Shown here one piece after another: positions 53,446 to 62,579 of a stretch of 64,000 nt of DNA; position 1 is the first letter of the stretch, and each line of letters starts with the position of its first letter. Under the pieces are notes generated by a model that searched no databases, was not told the origin of the DNA, and saw nothing but the letters and a program-made list of their open reading frames with translations. Origin of the DNA: Candidatus Kaistia colombiensis (GTDB lineage: Bacteria; Pseudomonadota; Alphaproteobacteria; Rhizobiales; Kaistiaceae); the NCBI GenBank assembly GCA_029203105.1, contig CP119318.1, forward strand, positions 3,300,501 through 3,364,500, given 5' to 3'. Both the position numbers and the translations under genes were made by a program.

Positions 53446-54663
53446 ATGGACTTGCGAACGGCGCCGCGGACACCCGCTTTCGAGACGGACGGCACGGTGG
53501 GGCGCACGGTCGGGCTGACCCAGCCGATCGTTGCCGGCATCATCGCCTCGTTCGTCGGCTTCGCCGGCGTGTTCACCGTGGTGCTGCAGGGATTCCTGGT
53601 GGTCGGGGCGACACCGGCTCAGGCCGCCTCCGGCCTGCTCGCCATCTGCTTCGCGCAAGGAATTCTGTCGATCCTGCTGAGTTGGCGCTATCGGATCCCG
53701 CTCAGCATCGCTTGGTCGACGCCGGGCTCGGTGCTTTTTGCCGCCACGGGTATCATCGAGGGCGGCTTCCCGGCTGCTGTAGGCGCCTTCGTGCTGGCGG
53801 GGGGGCTGATCGTCGCCGCTGGTCTGATCAAGCCGTTCGGGCGGCTCGTCTCCTCCATTCCGACGGTCCTGGCGAGCGCGATGCTGGCCGGCATCCTACT
53901 CGGGCTCTGCCTCGCCCCTGCCAAGGCGGTCGGCCTGGAGCCTGCGCTGGCGATCCCGGTCGTCCTCGCCTGGGCCTTTGTCGGGCGCATCCGCAAGATC
54001 TGGGCGGTGCCGGCCGCCGTCGTCACGGCCGTCGCGCTGATCATCTGGACGGCACCGACCGGCGGCTGGTCGATCGACCACATCACGCCGGACATCACCT
54101 TCGTCTGGCCCCTCTTCACGCTGCAAGGCCTCGTGTCGCTGGCGATCCCGCTCTTCATCGTCACCATGGCGTCGCAGAACCTGCCGGGCATTGCCGTCAT
54201 GAAGGCGAACGGCTACGAGCCACCCGTCCAGACCGTGTTCGTCTCGACGGGCATCGCCAGCATCCTCGCCGCGCCCTTCGGCGGCCACACGATCAACTTC
54301 GCCGCCATCACGGCCGCCATGTGCGCCGGCCCCGACGCCCATCCCGATCCGTCACGGCGCTGGGTCGCCCCCGTCGCGGGCGGCCTGTTCTATCTGGTGC
54401 TCGGTCTCGGCGCGACGCTCGCTGCGGCCCTCCTCGCGGTGGCGCCGCCCGTGCTGATCCAGGCGGCCACCGGCCTCGCCCTGCTCGGCGCCTTCGCTGG
54501 CGCGCTCGCCGGCGCGATCAGCACTCCCGCGCACCGGGATGCGGCAATGGTGACTTTCGTGACGGCCGCATCGGGCCTTTCCTTTTTCGGGATCGGTGCT
54601 GCATTCTGGGGCCTGATCGCGGGCGGGGCATTCATGCTCCTCAACAGAAAATGGAGCCGATGA
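53446..54663 (+). CDS. BenE-family (benzoate/proton symporter-like) transporter
   Basis: 405-residue membrane protein with about 12 helices. Features fit the BenE family: IIASFVGFAGVFTVVLQGFLVVGATPAQA near the N-terminus, LSIAWSTPGSVLFAATGI, IVTMASQNLPGIAVMKANGY in the middle, and AAPFGGHTINFAAITAAMC. Characterised members import benzoate; the actual substrate here is not shown. Its stop overlaps the mobA start (ATGA). Probably controlled by the divergent GntR protein. Confidence 0.88.
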   Translation: MDLRTAPRTPAFETDGTVGRTVGLTQPIVAGIIASFVGFAGVFTVVLQGFLVVGATPAQAASGLLAICFAQGILSILLSWRYRIPLSIAWSTPGSVLFAATGIIEGGFPAAVGAFVLAGGLIVAAGLIKPFGRLVSSIPTVLASAMLAGILLGLCLAPAKAVGLEPALAIPVVLAWAFVGRIRKIWAVPAAVVTAVALIIWTAPTGGWSIDHITPDITFVWPLFTLQGLVSLAIPLFIVTMASQNLPGIAVMKANGYEPPVQTVFVSTGIASILAAPFGGHTINFAAITAAMCAGPDAHPDPSRRWVAPVAGGLFYLVLGLGATLAAALLAVAPPVLIQAATGLALLGAFAGALAGAISTPAHRDAAMVTFVTAASGLSFFGIGAAFWGLIAGGAFMLLNRKWSR

Positions 54664-55265
54664 GCGTCGCAGGTGTCATTCTCGCCGGGGGCAACTCGCT
54701 CCGCATGGGCCGCGAAAAAGCGTTTGCCCGGCTCGGCGACAAGCCGTTGATCGAGCATGTGCTTGAGCGATTCGCCCCGCAAGTCGAGCCGCTTGCGATC
54801 AACGCCAACGGCGACCCCAACCGCTTCGCGCCCTATGCACTCCCCGTTCTCGTCGACGACCGGCCGGATACCGGACCGCTCGGCGGCATCCTCGCCGGCA
54901 TGCGCTGGGCGGCCGCCCTGCGGGACCGTCCGGACTTCGTCGCCACCGTCCCGATCGACTCGCCTTTCCTGCCGCGCGATCTGGTGGCGCGCCTGCTGGC
55001 GGCACAATCCGCTCAGCCGCTGATCGCCATCGCCGCGTCAGACGACCGCGACCATCCGGTCTTCGGCCTCTGGCCGGTCGCCCTCGCCGATACGCTGGCC
55101 GAATGGCGTGAGACCGCCAGGAGCCAGGGCGTCCGCGCCTTCCTCGCCGCTTGCGGCTTCAGCGTCGTCAGCTATGACATCCCGGCCGGCGGCCCGGATC
55201 CGTTCCTGAATGCGAACACGCCTTCGGAACTCGCGGCGGCGGCCCGCTGGCTGTCGGCCGAATAG
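54660..55265 (+). CDS. mobA: Molybdenum cofactor guanylyltransferase
   Basis: Attaches GMP to molybdopterin to form the MGD cofactor. 201 residues, with the nucleotide-binding start VILAGGNSLRMGREKAFARL and later VDDRPDTGPLGGILAGM, VPIDSPFLPRDL. Length is normal. The ATG at 54660 overlaps the stop of the BenE-type gene by ATGA, an unexpected coupling; no other molybdenum gene is adjacent. There is no terminator before the following ABC transporter genes. Confidence 0.92.
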   Translation: MSVAGVILAGGNSLRMGREKAFARLGDKPLIEHVLERFAPQVEPLAINANGDPNRFAPYALPVLVDDRPDTGPLGGILAGMRWAAALRDRPDFVATVPIDSPFLPRDLVARLLAAQSAQPLIAIAASDDRDHPVFGLWPVALADTLAEWRETARSQGVRAFLAACGFSVVSYDIPAGGPDPFLNANTPSELAAAARWLSAE

Positions 55266-55397
55266 CGGCCGGCGCACGTCCGCACCGCCAGCAGTTGCAG
55301 CTTGCCCTGAAATGGTGGGATATACGCCGAGGACGGACGCTCGCCTGTGGCGGGCAAACCGGACGCGGTAGAGAAGCGTACCTCAGAGGGAATGCAT

Positions 55398-56162
55398 ATG
55401 CGTATCGTCAAGCAGGCCGCCATCGCGGCCCTGGCCCTGATGGCCGTCACCGGCGCCGTTCAGGCCAAGGAATGGAAGAATATCCGGGTGGCCGTCGAAG
55501 GCGCCTTCCCGCCGTTCAACTATGTCGGCGCCGACAACCAGATCGGCGGCTTCGACGTCGAGATCGCCAAGGCGGTCTGCGAGAAGATGAAGGCGGAATG
55601 CACCTTTGCCGTGCAGGACTGGGACGGTCTGATCCCAGCGCTCCAGGCCGGCAAGTTCGACGCGATTTTCTCGTCCATGTCGATCACCGACGAGCGCAAG
55701 AAGGTCATCGATTTCTCGCGCCCCTATTATCAGTCGCCCTCCTCCTTCATCGCTCCCAAGAGCGCCGGAATCACGGACACCTCGCCGGAAGGCCTGAAGG
55801 GCAAGACGGTCGGCGCGCAGTCCTCGACGGTGCAGGCGGCCGAGCTCGAGGAGAAGTACAAGGGATCGGACATCAAGCTCTATCCGACCCAGGATGAGGT
55901 CAATCTCGACCTGGTGGCGGGCCGCGTCGACCTGCTCTTCGTCGACAAGCTGCCCGGCCTCGACTGGCTGAAGACGGCCGACGGCGCCAACTACGAGTTT
56001 GTCGGCACGGACCTGCCGACCGACGGCGTCGGTGCCGGCGTGCGCAAGGCCGATTCTGACCTGCGCGACCAGATCTCGGAAGCCATCGTCGCGATCAAGG
56101 CGGACGGCACCTACGACAAGATCAACGCCAAGTACTTCCCGTTCTCGATCTGGAAGGATTGA
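55398..56162 (+). CDS. Periplasmic basic-amino-acid-type binding protein of an ABC importer
   Basis: 254 residues with a signal peptide (MRIVKQAAIAALALMAVTGAVQA). The mature part is HisJ/ArgT-like: IRVAVEGAFPPFNYVGADNQ, GGFDVEIAKAVCEKM, GKFDAIFSSMSITDERKKVIDFS, ending DKINAKYFPFSIW. Two cysteines (CEKMKAEC) resemble the disulfide of HisJ. It probably binds lysine, arginine, ornithine or histidine. The ATG at 55398 has AGAGGG 7 bases upstream; ATG 55392 is also possible. First gene of a three-gene cluster with two permeases. Confidence 0.88.
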   Translation: MRIVKQAAIAALALMAVTGAVQAKEWKNIRVAVEGAFPPFNYVGADNQIGGFDVEIAKAVCEKMKAECTFAVQDWDGLIPALQAGKFDAIFSSMSITDERKKVIDFSRPYYQSPSSFIAPKSAGITDTSPEGLKGKTVGAQSSTVQAAELEEKYKGSDIKLYPTQDEVNLDLVAGRVDLLFVDKLPGLDWLKTADGANYEFVGTDLPTDGVGAGVRKADSDLRDQISEAIVAIKADGTYDKINAKYFPFSIWKD

Positions 56163-56237
56163 GCCACACGCCCCGCCGGGCCTCGATGAGGTCCGGCGAC
56201 GGCGCGACTTTCGCTGCACCCTTGGGGGACGGGCCGC

Positions 56238-56948
56238 GTGCATCTGCTAGAGTTGCTTAGTTTCGGGCCGGATGGCTGGGGCGGCCAGCTGCTTTCCGGC
56301 ACGTGGCTCACCATCCGCCTCGCCCTTTCGACGCTGCCTTTCGGACTCGCGCTCGGCCTGCTGATGGCGCTCGCCAAGCGCAGCCGCAATCGCTGGTGGC
56401 GCGCCTTTGGCAACGCCTATACGACGATCTTCCGCGGCCTGCCCGAACTGCTGACGATCTTCATCGTCTATTTCGGCGGCCAGATCGCTCTGCAGAAAAT
56501 CGTCAGCCTGTTCAGCGACGCCCCGGTTGAGATCAATGGCTTCGTCGCCGGCATGGTGGCGCTCGGCGTCGTCTTCTCGGCCTATGCGTCGGAGGTCTTC
56601 CTCGGCGCCTTCAACAACATCACCCGCGGCCAGTATGAGGCGGCCTATGCGCTCGGCCTGCGGCCCGGCGCGACCCTGCGCCTCGTCATCGTGCCGCAAT
56701 TGGTGCGCCTCGCTTTGCCCGGCCTCGCCAATCTCTGGCTGATCCTGCTCAAGGACACGGCGCTCGTCTCGGTGATCGCGCTCGAGGATCTCCTGCGCAA
56801 GACCAGCATCGCGGTCCGCGTCACCAAGGAGCCGTTCCTGTTCTTCGGCGTCGCCTGCCTCATCTATCTCGCGCTCTCCATGGTGTCGTCGATCGGCATC
56901 GCCGCGATCGAGCGCTGGGCCAATCGCGGCGTCAGGAGGGCGTCATGA
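56238..56948 (+). CDS. ABC importer permease, HisQ-like
   Basis: 236 residues with five membrane helices. Contains the EAA loop (EAAYALGLRPGATLRLVIVPQ) that docks the ATPase, after FRGLPELLTIFIVYFGGQ. GTG start at 56238, after TTGGGGGACGGGCC. Overlaps the next permease by ATGA, so the two are coupled. The 75 bases after the binding-protein gene carry no terminator. Confidence 0.9.
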   Translation: MHLLELLSFGPDGWGGQLLSGTWLTIRLALSTLPFGLALGLLMALAKRSRNRWWRAFGNAYTTIFRGLPELLTIFIVYFGGQIALQKIVSLFSDAPVEINGFVAGMVALGVVFSAYASEVFLGAFNNITRGQYEAAYALGLRPGATLRLVIVPQLVRLALPGLANLWLILLKDTALVSVIALEDLLRKTSIAVRVTKEPFLFFGVACLIYLALSMVSSIGIAAIERWANRGVRRAS

Positions 56949-57631
56949 ACTGGGACGCCCTCGCCACCTATGGTCCGCGCATGCTGCAGGGCCTGGTCGT
57001 CACGCTGCAACTGGTCGCGATCTCGATCACCCTCGGCGCGCTGCTCGCCTGGCCGGTCGCGCTGGCCCGGATGAGCCGCAGCCGCATTCTGCGCGGCATC
57101 TCGTTCGGATACATGTACTTCTTCCGCGGCACCCCGCTGCTGGCGCAGGTCTTCCTGGTCTATTACGGCGCCGGACAGTTCCGGCCGCAGCTCGAGGCGA
57201 TCGGGCTCTGGTGGATATTCAAGGACGCCTTCTTCTGCTGCGTGCTCACCTTCACGCTGAACACTGGCGCCTACCAGGCCGAGATCTTGCGCGGCGCCAT
57301 CCGTGCCGTGCCGGTCGGGCAGAGCGAGGCGGCGATGTCGCTCGGCCTGACGCCGGGCCTGATCTTCCGCAAGATCATCGTTCCGCAGGCGCTGCTGATC
57401 GCGCTGCGCCCGCTCGGCAATGAAGTGATCCTGATGGTGAAGGGCTCGTCGGTCGCGGCGATCGTCACGGTGTTCGACCTGATGGGCGTCACCCGCCTCG
57501 CCTATTCGCGCACCTTCGATTTCCAGGTCTATCTCTGGGCGGCGGTACTCTATCTGGTCGTGGTCGAGACGATCCGCCGTGTCTGGGACAAACTCGAACA
57601 CCGGCTGACCCGGCACCTGCGCTCCGCCTAG
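56945..57631 (+). CDS. ABC importer permease, HisM-like
   Basis: 228 residues with five membrane helices and an EAA loop (EAAMSLGLTPGLIFRKIIVPQ), after FFRGTPLLAQVFLVYYGAG. Forms the second half of the membrane channel with the preceding HisQ-like protein. No HisP-type ATPase gene follows: the next gene is an Lrp regulator on the opposite strand beyond a terminator. The ATPase must be encoded elsewhere or shared. Confidence 0.9.
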   Translation: MNWDALATYGPRMLQGLVVTLQLVAISITLGALLAWPVALARMSRSRILRGISFGYMYFFRGTPLLAQVFLVYYGAGQFRPQLEAIGLWWIFKDAFFCCVLTFTLNTGAYQAEILRGAIRAVPVGQSEAAMSLGLTPGLIFRKIIVPQALLIALRPLGNEVILMVKGSSVAAIVTVFDLMGVTRLAYSRTFDFQVYLWAAVLYLVVVETIRRVWDKLEHRLTRHLRSA

Positions 57632-57638
57632 CGAAGCG

Positions 57639-57669
57639 GCGACCGGCGAAAGCGCCGGTCGCTTTGTTT
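57639..57669 (+). terminator. Terminator of the HisJ-HisQ-HisM cluster
   Basis: GCGACCGGCG (57639-57648) pairs with CGCCGGTCGC (57653-57662) and is followed by TTTGTTTG. It ends the permease transcript 8 bases after its stop, confirming that no ATPase gene follows in this operon. Confidence 0.82.
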
Positions 57670-57690
57670 GCAACGGCGGACGGCAGAGCC

Positions 57691-58179
57691 CTATGCCATA
57701 CCCTTGTCCTTCTCGAGCGGGATGTAGTTCAGCGGCAGCGCGGTCGCGTATTTGATCTGTTCCATCGCGAAGGCAGAGGAGACGTCGGCGATGTCGATCC
57801 GCGAGATCAGCCGCTTGTAGAACAGGTCATAGGCCTCGATGTCCGGCACGACGACGCGCAGCAGATAATCGACCTGACCGCTCATGCGATAGAATTCGAC
57901 CACTTCCGGAACGTCGCGGATGACCTCGGCGAAGCGTTTGAGCCACTCCTCATTGTGCTGGCTGGTGGTGATCGAGACGAACACCGTCACCTTCGCGTTC
58001 ACCTTTTTCGGGTCGAGAACCGCAACCCGCTTGGTGATGACGCCATCTTCTTCCAGCTTCTGGATGCGCCGCCAGCACGGCGTCGTCGAAAGGCCGACTC
58101 GCCGACCGATTTCCGCGACGGGGATGGTGGCGTCTTCCTGCAGGATTTGCAGGATTTTTCGGTCGAGCCGATCGATCAT
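57691..58179 (-). CDS. Lrp/AsnC-family transcriptional regulator
   Basis: 162 residues. N-terminal helix-turn-helix (about 4-55; DRKILQILQEDATIPVAEIG, GLSTTPCWRRIQKLEEDGVI) and a C-terminal ligand-binding RAM domain (about 65-150; VVEFYRMSGQVDYLLRVVVPD). The ATG at 58179 follows AGAGGATTCC. It converges on the amino-acid transporter cluster, so it may respond to an amino acid and control it (inference from position). Confidence 0.9.
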   Translation of the reverse strand: MIDRLDRKILQILQEDATIPVAEIGRRVGLSTTPCWRRIQKLEEDGVITKRVAVLDPKKVNAKVTVFVSITTSQHNEEWLKRFAEVIRDVPEVVEFYRMSGQVDYLLRVVVPDIEAYDLFYKRLISRIDIADVSSAFAMEQIKYATALPLNYIPLEKDKGMA

Positions 58180-58296
58180 TCCGGAATCCTCTGCCTTGGA
58201 TCTCTGCGAATGAAGCAATCTTTTCCAATCAAGACTGACGACATCGCCGAATTGAGAATATTATTCTTAGATCCATGCTTAAATCGCCCGAGTTTG

Positions 58297-58944
58297 TCAA
58301 CTCCGGCCGTTCATCCGCTCGGCAACGAGCCGCTGCAAGACCGGGATCAGCTCCGCCTCGAACCACGGATTGCGCTTGATCCAGCCGGAGTTGCGCCACG
58401 ACGGATGCGGCAGCGGTAGGACCGGCAGCGGCGCCGTCTCCTCCAAGATCGCCCTCCAGTCGGAAACCGTCTCGGCGAGGCCATTTCGAACCCGCTTCCC
58501 GAGATGGAACCGCTGCGCATGGAGCCCGACCGCGAGGACCAGGCCGACATCGGGTAGTTCCGCCAGCAACGCGCGGCGCCAGGCCGGCGCGCATTCACGG
58601 CGCGGCGGCAGGTCGCCACCCTTGGCGTCGAGCCCGGGAAAGCAGAAGCCCATCGGCACGATGGCAACCCGGCTCTCGTCATAGAATTCCGTCTCGCCGA
58701 TCCCCATCCAGGCGCGCAGCCGGTCTCCCGACGGATCGGTGAATGGCATGCCGGAAGCGTGGACGCGCGTGCCGGGCGCCTGCCCCGCGATGAGGATCCG
58801 CGCCGTCGCCGAGGCGCGAACAACCGGACGCGGCTCATGCGGCAACGGACGCCCGACCGGACGGTCGATGCAGATGCGGCAAGCGCGTATGTCAGCGAGC
58901 AGCCTCTCGAGCGCCGGCTTCGGCGCGGCGACGGAATTCGACAT
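58297..58944 (-). CDS. Uracil-DNA-glycosylase-fold protein
   Basis: 215 residues of a widespread UDG-superfamily group. Motifs: ILIAGQAPGTRVHASGMPF (motif A region), VAIVPMGFCFPGLDAKGGDL, VLAVGLHAQRFHL, and PLPHPSWRNSGW, which contains the catalytic-domain HPS segment. Only one CxxC (CRIC) is seen at the N-terminus, so a four-cysteine iron-sulfur cluster as in family 4 is not assured. Probably removes uracil or another base from DNA. The start is uncertain (58944, 58956, 58962 or 58980) because no ribosome site is clear. Confidence 0.85.
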   Translation of the reverse strand: MSNSVAAPKPALERLLADIRACRICIDRPVGRPLPHEPRPVVRASATARILIAGQAPGTRVHASGMPFTDPSGDRLRAWMGIGETEFYDESRVAIVPMGFCFPGLDAKGGDLPPRRECAPAWRRALLAELPDVGLVLAVGLHAQRFHLGKRVRNGLAETVSDWRAILEETAPLPVLPLPHPSWRNSGWIKRNPWFEAELIPVLQRLVAERMNGRS

Positions 58945-59034
58945 CAGCTTAACCATGTTCATCAAGCCGGCATTAAGCATTCAAAACCCAAATTCGACAA
59001 CAACCTAGAGTACTTCCTTCCAGGAAGTCGTGAG

Positions 59035-60570
59035 ATGCAGGACGCTACGGCGGCAACAGTCGAAGACGAAGATCTGCCTGCCCGCACCAGCCGCCTCGAC
59101 CGGCGGCGCGCGGCGGCGGCAGGCTGCCCGGAGGTTGCGTCCGAAGCCGGCCATCCGAGCCCCGCCCCGTCCGCACCCGATCGAATCCTTCTTTCCGGCT
59201 ACGCGCGCACCCGGCTCTTCTGCACCTTCGCCACCATGGCGCCCATCCTGCTGTCCGGCCTTGTCGTCTCGGCCTGGCTGCCGGCCGCCTCGATCGTCGT
59301 CTGGACGGCTGTCGCACTCTGCGCCCATGCGCTGCTCGCCGTGCTCTGCCTCTGCTTCCGGGGGCCGAACCCGATCGAGACACGGCTCTGGGCCAGCCTG
59401 TTCGTGTTCGCCGAATTGCTGTGCGGCCTGAGCTGGGCCGGGCTGCTGATACTGCTTTCGCCCGAGAGGGGGATCGACCCTGCCGTTCCCCAGCTCGCCG
59501 TCATGCTGTTCGTCGTCGCCGCCGGCACGACATTCGCCGCCGCGCTTCCCGCAGCGGCGACCGCGGCGACGGCGCCCGTCGCGCTCACCATGGTCGCGCT
59601 GCTCGCACAGCGACATGCGCCGCTCTACCTGGTTCTCGCCTTCCTGGCGATCGGCACCGAGATCCTGTTCCTGTCGCTGTCGCAGCGCCTGCACCGATCG
59701 ATGCGCAACGGACTGTCGCATCGCGCCGAGCAGGCGCGCCTGGCGGGCCAGTTGGCGGCGGCGCGCGCCGCATCGAAGCAATCGCTCCGGATCGCCGACG
59801 AGGCCAATCTGGCGCGCTCCCGCTTCCTGGCCTCGGTCAACCATGAGCTGCGCACGCCGCTCAACGCCATTCTCGGCTTTTCCGAGCTGATGAAGAACGA
59901 AGTGCTCGGGCCGATGCAGAACGGCACCTATCGCGACTACGCCGGCGACATCCACGCCAGTGGCAGTCATCTTCTGTCACTGATCGACGAAGTTCTCGAC
60001 TTTTCCGGGCTCGAGGCCGGTCGCTACGAGTTGGACGAAGCGCCCGTCGACCTCGGCGAAATCGTCGTCGCCTGCGAAATGTCGGTCGCAACGCGGGTCC
60101 GCCAGCGCGCCCAGCGCCTCACCATCGAGATCGAGCCCAACCTGCCGAAGCTCCGCGCTGATCCGCGCGGCATCCGTCAAATCGCGCTCAATCTCCTGTC
60201 CAATGCCAACAAGTTCGCGCCGGCGGAGGGCGAGATCATCGTCCGCGTCGGCTGGACCGCAGGCGGCGGCCAGTATGTCTCGGTCAGCGACAATGGCCCC
60301 GGCATCCCAGCGACGGAAATACCGACCATCCTGTCGCCGTTCGGGCGGGGCGAGACCTCGATACGGATGGCGGAGCCGGGGATCGGCATCGGCCTGCCGA
60401 TCGCGGTGGCGATCACCGCGCTGCATGGCGGCACGTTCGAATTGAGTTCGACGTCCGGCGAAGGCACGACGGCCCTCGCCTGCTTCCCGCGCTCGCGCGT
60501 CCTCGTACAGGATCCGGCGACGCCGGCAGCGACCGAGGACAATGTGCTCCTCTGGCGCTCGGCGAGCTGA
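59035..60570 (+). CDS. Membrane sensor histidine kinase
   Basis: 511 residues. An N-terminal membrane domain with about six helices (residues 60-215), a short coiled-coil linker (220-260), a HisKA domain with phospho-accepting His270 in NHELRTPLNAILGFSELM, and an ATPase domain with N box ALNLLSNANKF, G1 SDNGPGIP and G2 GIGIGLPIA. It resembles the DivJ/PdhS group of alphaproteobacterial cell-cycle kinases by H-box sequence, but this is tentative. No response regulator is adjacent, so its partner is elsewhere. Confidence 0.87.
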   Translation: MQDATAATVEDEDLPARTSRLDRRRAAAAGCPEVASEAGHPSPAPSAPDRILLSGYARTRLFCTFATMAPILLSGLVVSAWLPAASIVVWTAVALCAHALLAVLCLCFRGPNPIETRLWASLFVFAELLCGLSWAGLLILLSPERGIDPAVPQLAVMLFVVAAGTTFAAALPAAATAATAPVALTMVALLAQRHAPLYLVLAFLAIGTEILFLSLSQRLHRSMRNGLSHRAEQARLAGQLAAARAASKQSLRIADEANLARSRFLASVNHELRTPLNAILGFSELMKNEVLGPMQNGTYRDYAGDIHASGSHLLSLIDEVLDFSGLEAGRYELDEAPVDLGEIVVACEMSVATRVRQRAQRLTIEIEPNLPKLRADPRGIRQIALNLLSNANKFAPAEGEIIVRVGWTAGGGQYVSVSDNGPGIPATEIPTILSPFGRGETSIRMAEPGIGIGLPIAVAITALHGGTFELSSTSGEGTTALACFPRSRVLVQDPATPAATEDNVLLWRSAS

Positions 60571-60572
60571 GC

Positions 60573-61601
60573 TCAGTCCGCCTTCTCGGACACGCCGGCC
60601 TGGGCGAAAGTCGCCATGCCGGTATGGATCTCGGCCGCCGCCTTGACCAGCCCGGCCGCCATTGCGGCGCCCGTGCCTTCGCCGAGCCGCATGCCGAGAT
60701 CGAGCAGCGCCGTCTTGCCCATTGCCGCCAGGAGCTTCGCATGCGGCGGCTCGGCAGAGACATGGCCGAACTGGCAGTGATCCAGCGACGTCGGGTCCAT
60801 CTTGTAGAGCACGGCGGCAGCGGCCGTGGCGACATAGCCGTCGACGATCACCGGAATGCGGCTCATGCGGGCGGCGAGAATGGCGCCGGCCATGGCGGCG
60901 AGCTCGCGGCCGCCGAGACGGCGCAGCACTTCGAGCGGATCGCCGAGATGGGACGCATGCAGCGCCAGTGCCGCGTCGATCGCGGCGGCCTTGCGCGCCA
61001 GCCCCTCGGCGTCGACGCCCGTTCCCGGGCCGACCCAGTCGCGGCCGGTGCCGCCGAACAGGCCGGCGGCGACGGCGCCCGCGACCGTCGTGTTGCCGAT
61101 GCCCATTTCGCCGATCGCCAGCAGATCGATGCCGCCGGCCGTCGCTTCCATGCCGAAGGCCATGGTGGCGGCGCAGCCGGCCTCATCGAGCGCCGCTTCC
61201 ACGGTGATGTCGCCGGTCGGAATGTCGAGGGCGAGATCGAACACCTTCAGCCCGAGATCGTAGACAATGCAGATCTGGTTGATCGCCGCGCCGCCGGCGG
61301 CGAAATTCTCCACCATCTGCTGGGTGACGCTGGAGGGGTAGGCGGAGACGCCGCGCGCGGCGACGCCATGATTGCCGGCGAAGATCGCCACCAGCGGGCG
61401 GGTGACGGCCGGGCGTGCCCTGCCCTGCCAGCCGCCCAGCCACTCCGCCAGTTCCTCGAGCCGGCCGAGCGAACCCGCCGGCTTGGTCAGCTGCGCGTCG
61501 CGGGCTCGGATCGCGAGCACCGCCGCTTCATCGCGTCCCGGCATCTCGTCGAAGAGGGCGCGGATGTCGTCGAAGGGAAGTCCGGAGGCAGAGCGGGCCA
61601 T
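60573..61601 (-). CDS. cobT: Nicotinate-nucleotide-dimethylbenzimidazole phosphoribosyltransferase
   Basis: Makes alpha-ribazole phosphate for the lower ligand of cobalamin. 342 residues with IFAGNHGVAARGVSAYPSS, GEMGIGNTTVAGAVAAGL and the C-terminal LDLGMRLGEGTGA containing the catalytic Glu. Normal length. The ATG at 61601 gives MARSASGLPFDD; longer starts overlap the divergent promoter region. Its stop is 2 bases from the kinase stop, so the two genes converge tightly. Divergent from cobS. Confidence 0.93.
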   Translation of the reverse strand: MARSASGLPFDDIRALFDEMPGRDEAAVLAIRARDAQLTKPAGSLGRLEELAEWLGGWQGRARPAVTRPLVAIFAGNHGVAARGVSAYPSSVTQQMVENFAAGGAAINQICIVYDLGLKVFDLALDIPTGDITVEAALDEAGCAATMAFGMEATAGGIDLLAIGEMGIGNTTVAGAVAAGLFGGTGRDWVGPGTGVDAEGLARKAAAIDAALALHASHLGDPLEVLRRLGGRELAAMAGAILAARMSRIPVIVDGYVATAAAAVLYKMDPTSLDHCQFGHVSAEPPHAKLLAAMGKTALLDLGMRLGEGTGAAMAAGLVKAAAEIHTGMATFAQAGVSEKAD

Positions 61602-61775
61602 GCGTATCTCGGCTTTTGGTGCGGGGTGGGAGGAAGCGGCACGCCTGGCGAGACCCACCTCGGGTGAGACTCTTGGCGGCCGGCCGCGCGGCGATCTATA
61701 ACCCTCCCCAAGCGTACCGCAAGCACCGATGAGACTGAGTCGGTGCGGCCATCCGCCGACCCGAGGGCAATTCCC

Positions 61776-62579
61776 ATGACGGACGACCCGTACCCGACCC
61801 TGTTTCGCGCGTCGCTCTCCGAACTCGCGGCGGCGACGGCCTTCCTGACGCGGCTGCCGGCGACATGGCTGGGCGTGGCTTCGGATCGGCGACCCGATTT
61901 CACCGTCGCCGCCCGCGCCTTCCCCGGTGTTGGGCTGCTGGTCGGCCTCGTCGGCGCCATCGCCCTGCTGCTCGCGCACGCTCTTGGCCTGCCGCTGCTG
62001 GCGTCCGCCGCGATATCGCTGGCAGCGACCATCGCCCTCACCGGCGCGCTGCATGAGGACGGCCTCGCCGACACGGCCGACGGGTTCGGCGGCGGCACGA
62101 CAGCGACGCGCAAACTGGAAATCATGCGGGACAGCCGGATCGGCACCTTTGGCGGCGTCGCCCTGGTACTGTCGCTGCTGCTGCGCGCGACCCTGCTCGC
62201 CAATCTGCTGCCGTACGGCGCCTGGCCGGTCGCCACCGCGCTGATCGGCGCGGAGATCGTCAGCCGCGCCGCCATCGTCCATCTCTGGGCGGCGCTGCCG
62301 CCGGCGCGCTTCGAGGGCCTTGCCAGCGCCACCGGACGGCCGTCTCGCGACACCAGCCTGACCGCCATCGGCATCGCGGTGCTGGCCGCCCTGATTTGCG
62401 GCGCCATCGGCACCGGGATCTTCCCGGTCATCGTCGCGCTGGTCGTCGCCGGGCTGGCGACCTATGCCTTCCAGCTCCTCTGCACCTCCCAGATCGCCGG
62501 CCAGACGGGCGACACGCTGGGCGCGGCGCAGCAGATCGCGCTCGTCACCTACCTGATGGCGATCGTCGCCGCGACATGA
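61776..62579 (+). CDS. cobS: Adenosylcobinamide-GDP ribazoletransferase
   Basis: Joins adenosylcobinamide-GDP with alpha-ribazole in the inner membrane, the last step of cobalamin synthesis; uses the product of CobT. 267 residues with about six membrane helices and the family signature TGALHEDGLADTADGFGGG plus RKLEIMRDSRIGTFG. GAGGGCAATTCCC precedes the ATG at 61776. Its stop overlaps the DUF1289 start (ATGA). A plus-strand stem-loop (GCACCGA with TCGGTGC, 61723-61746) lies in the leader, but I see no cobalamin riboswitch boxes. Confidence 0.93.
   Translation: MTDDPYPTLFRASLSELAAATAFLTRLPATWLGVASDRRPDFTVAARAFPGVGLLVGLVGAIALLLAHALGLPLLASAAISLAATIALTGALHEDGLADTADGFGGGTTATRKLEIMRDSRIGTFGGVALVLSLLLRATLLANLLPYGAWPVATALIGAEIVSRAAIVHLWAALPPARFEGLASATGRPSRDTSLTAIGIAVLAALICGAIGTGIFPVIVALVVAGLATYAFQLLCTSQIAGQTGDTLGAAQQIALVTYLMAIVAAT

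Noticed and set aside
53424..55265. 613-codon frame joining BenE antiphase sequence to MobA
   Set aside because: The first two thirds are an out-of-frame reading of the BenE-type gene; only the part from 54660 is MobA, with its own ATG and normal length.
61602..61775. Possible cobalamin riboswitch between cobT and cobS
   Set aside because: The gap is only 174 bases and shows a simple hairpin, not the B12-box or the conserved multi-helix core of a cobalamin riboswitch.
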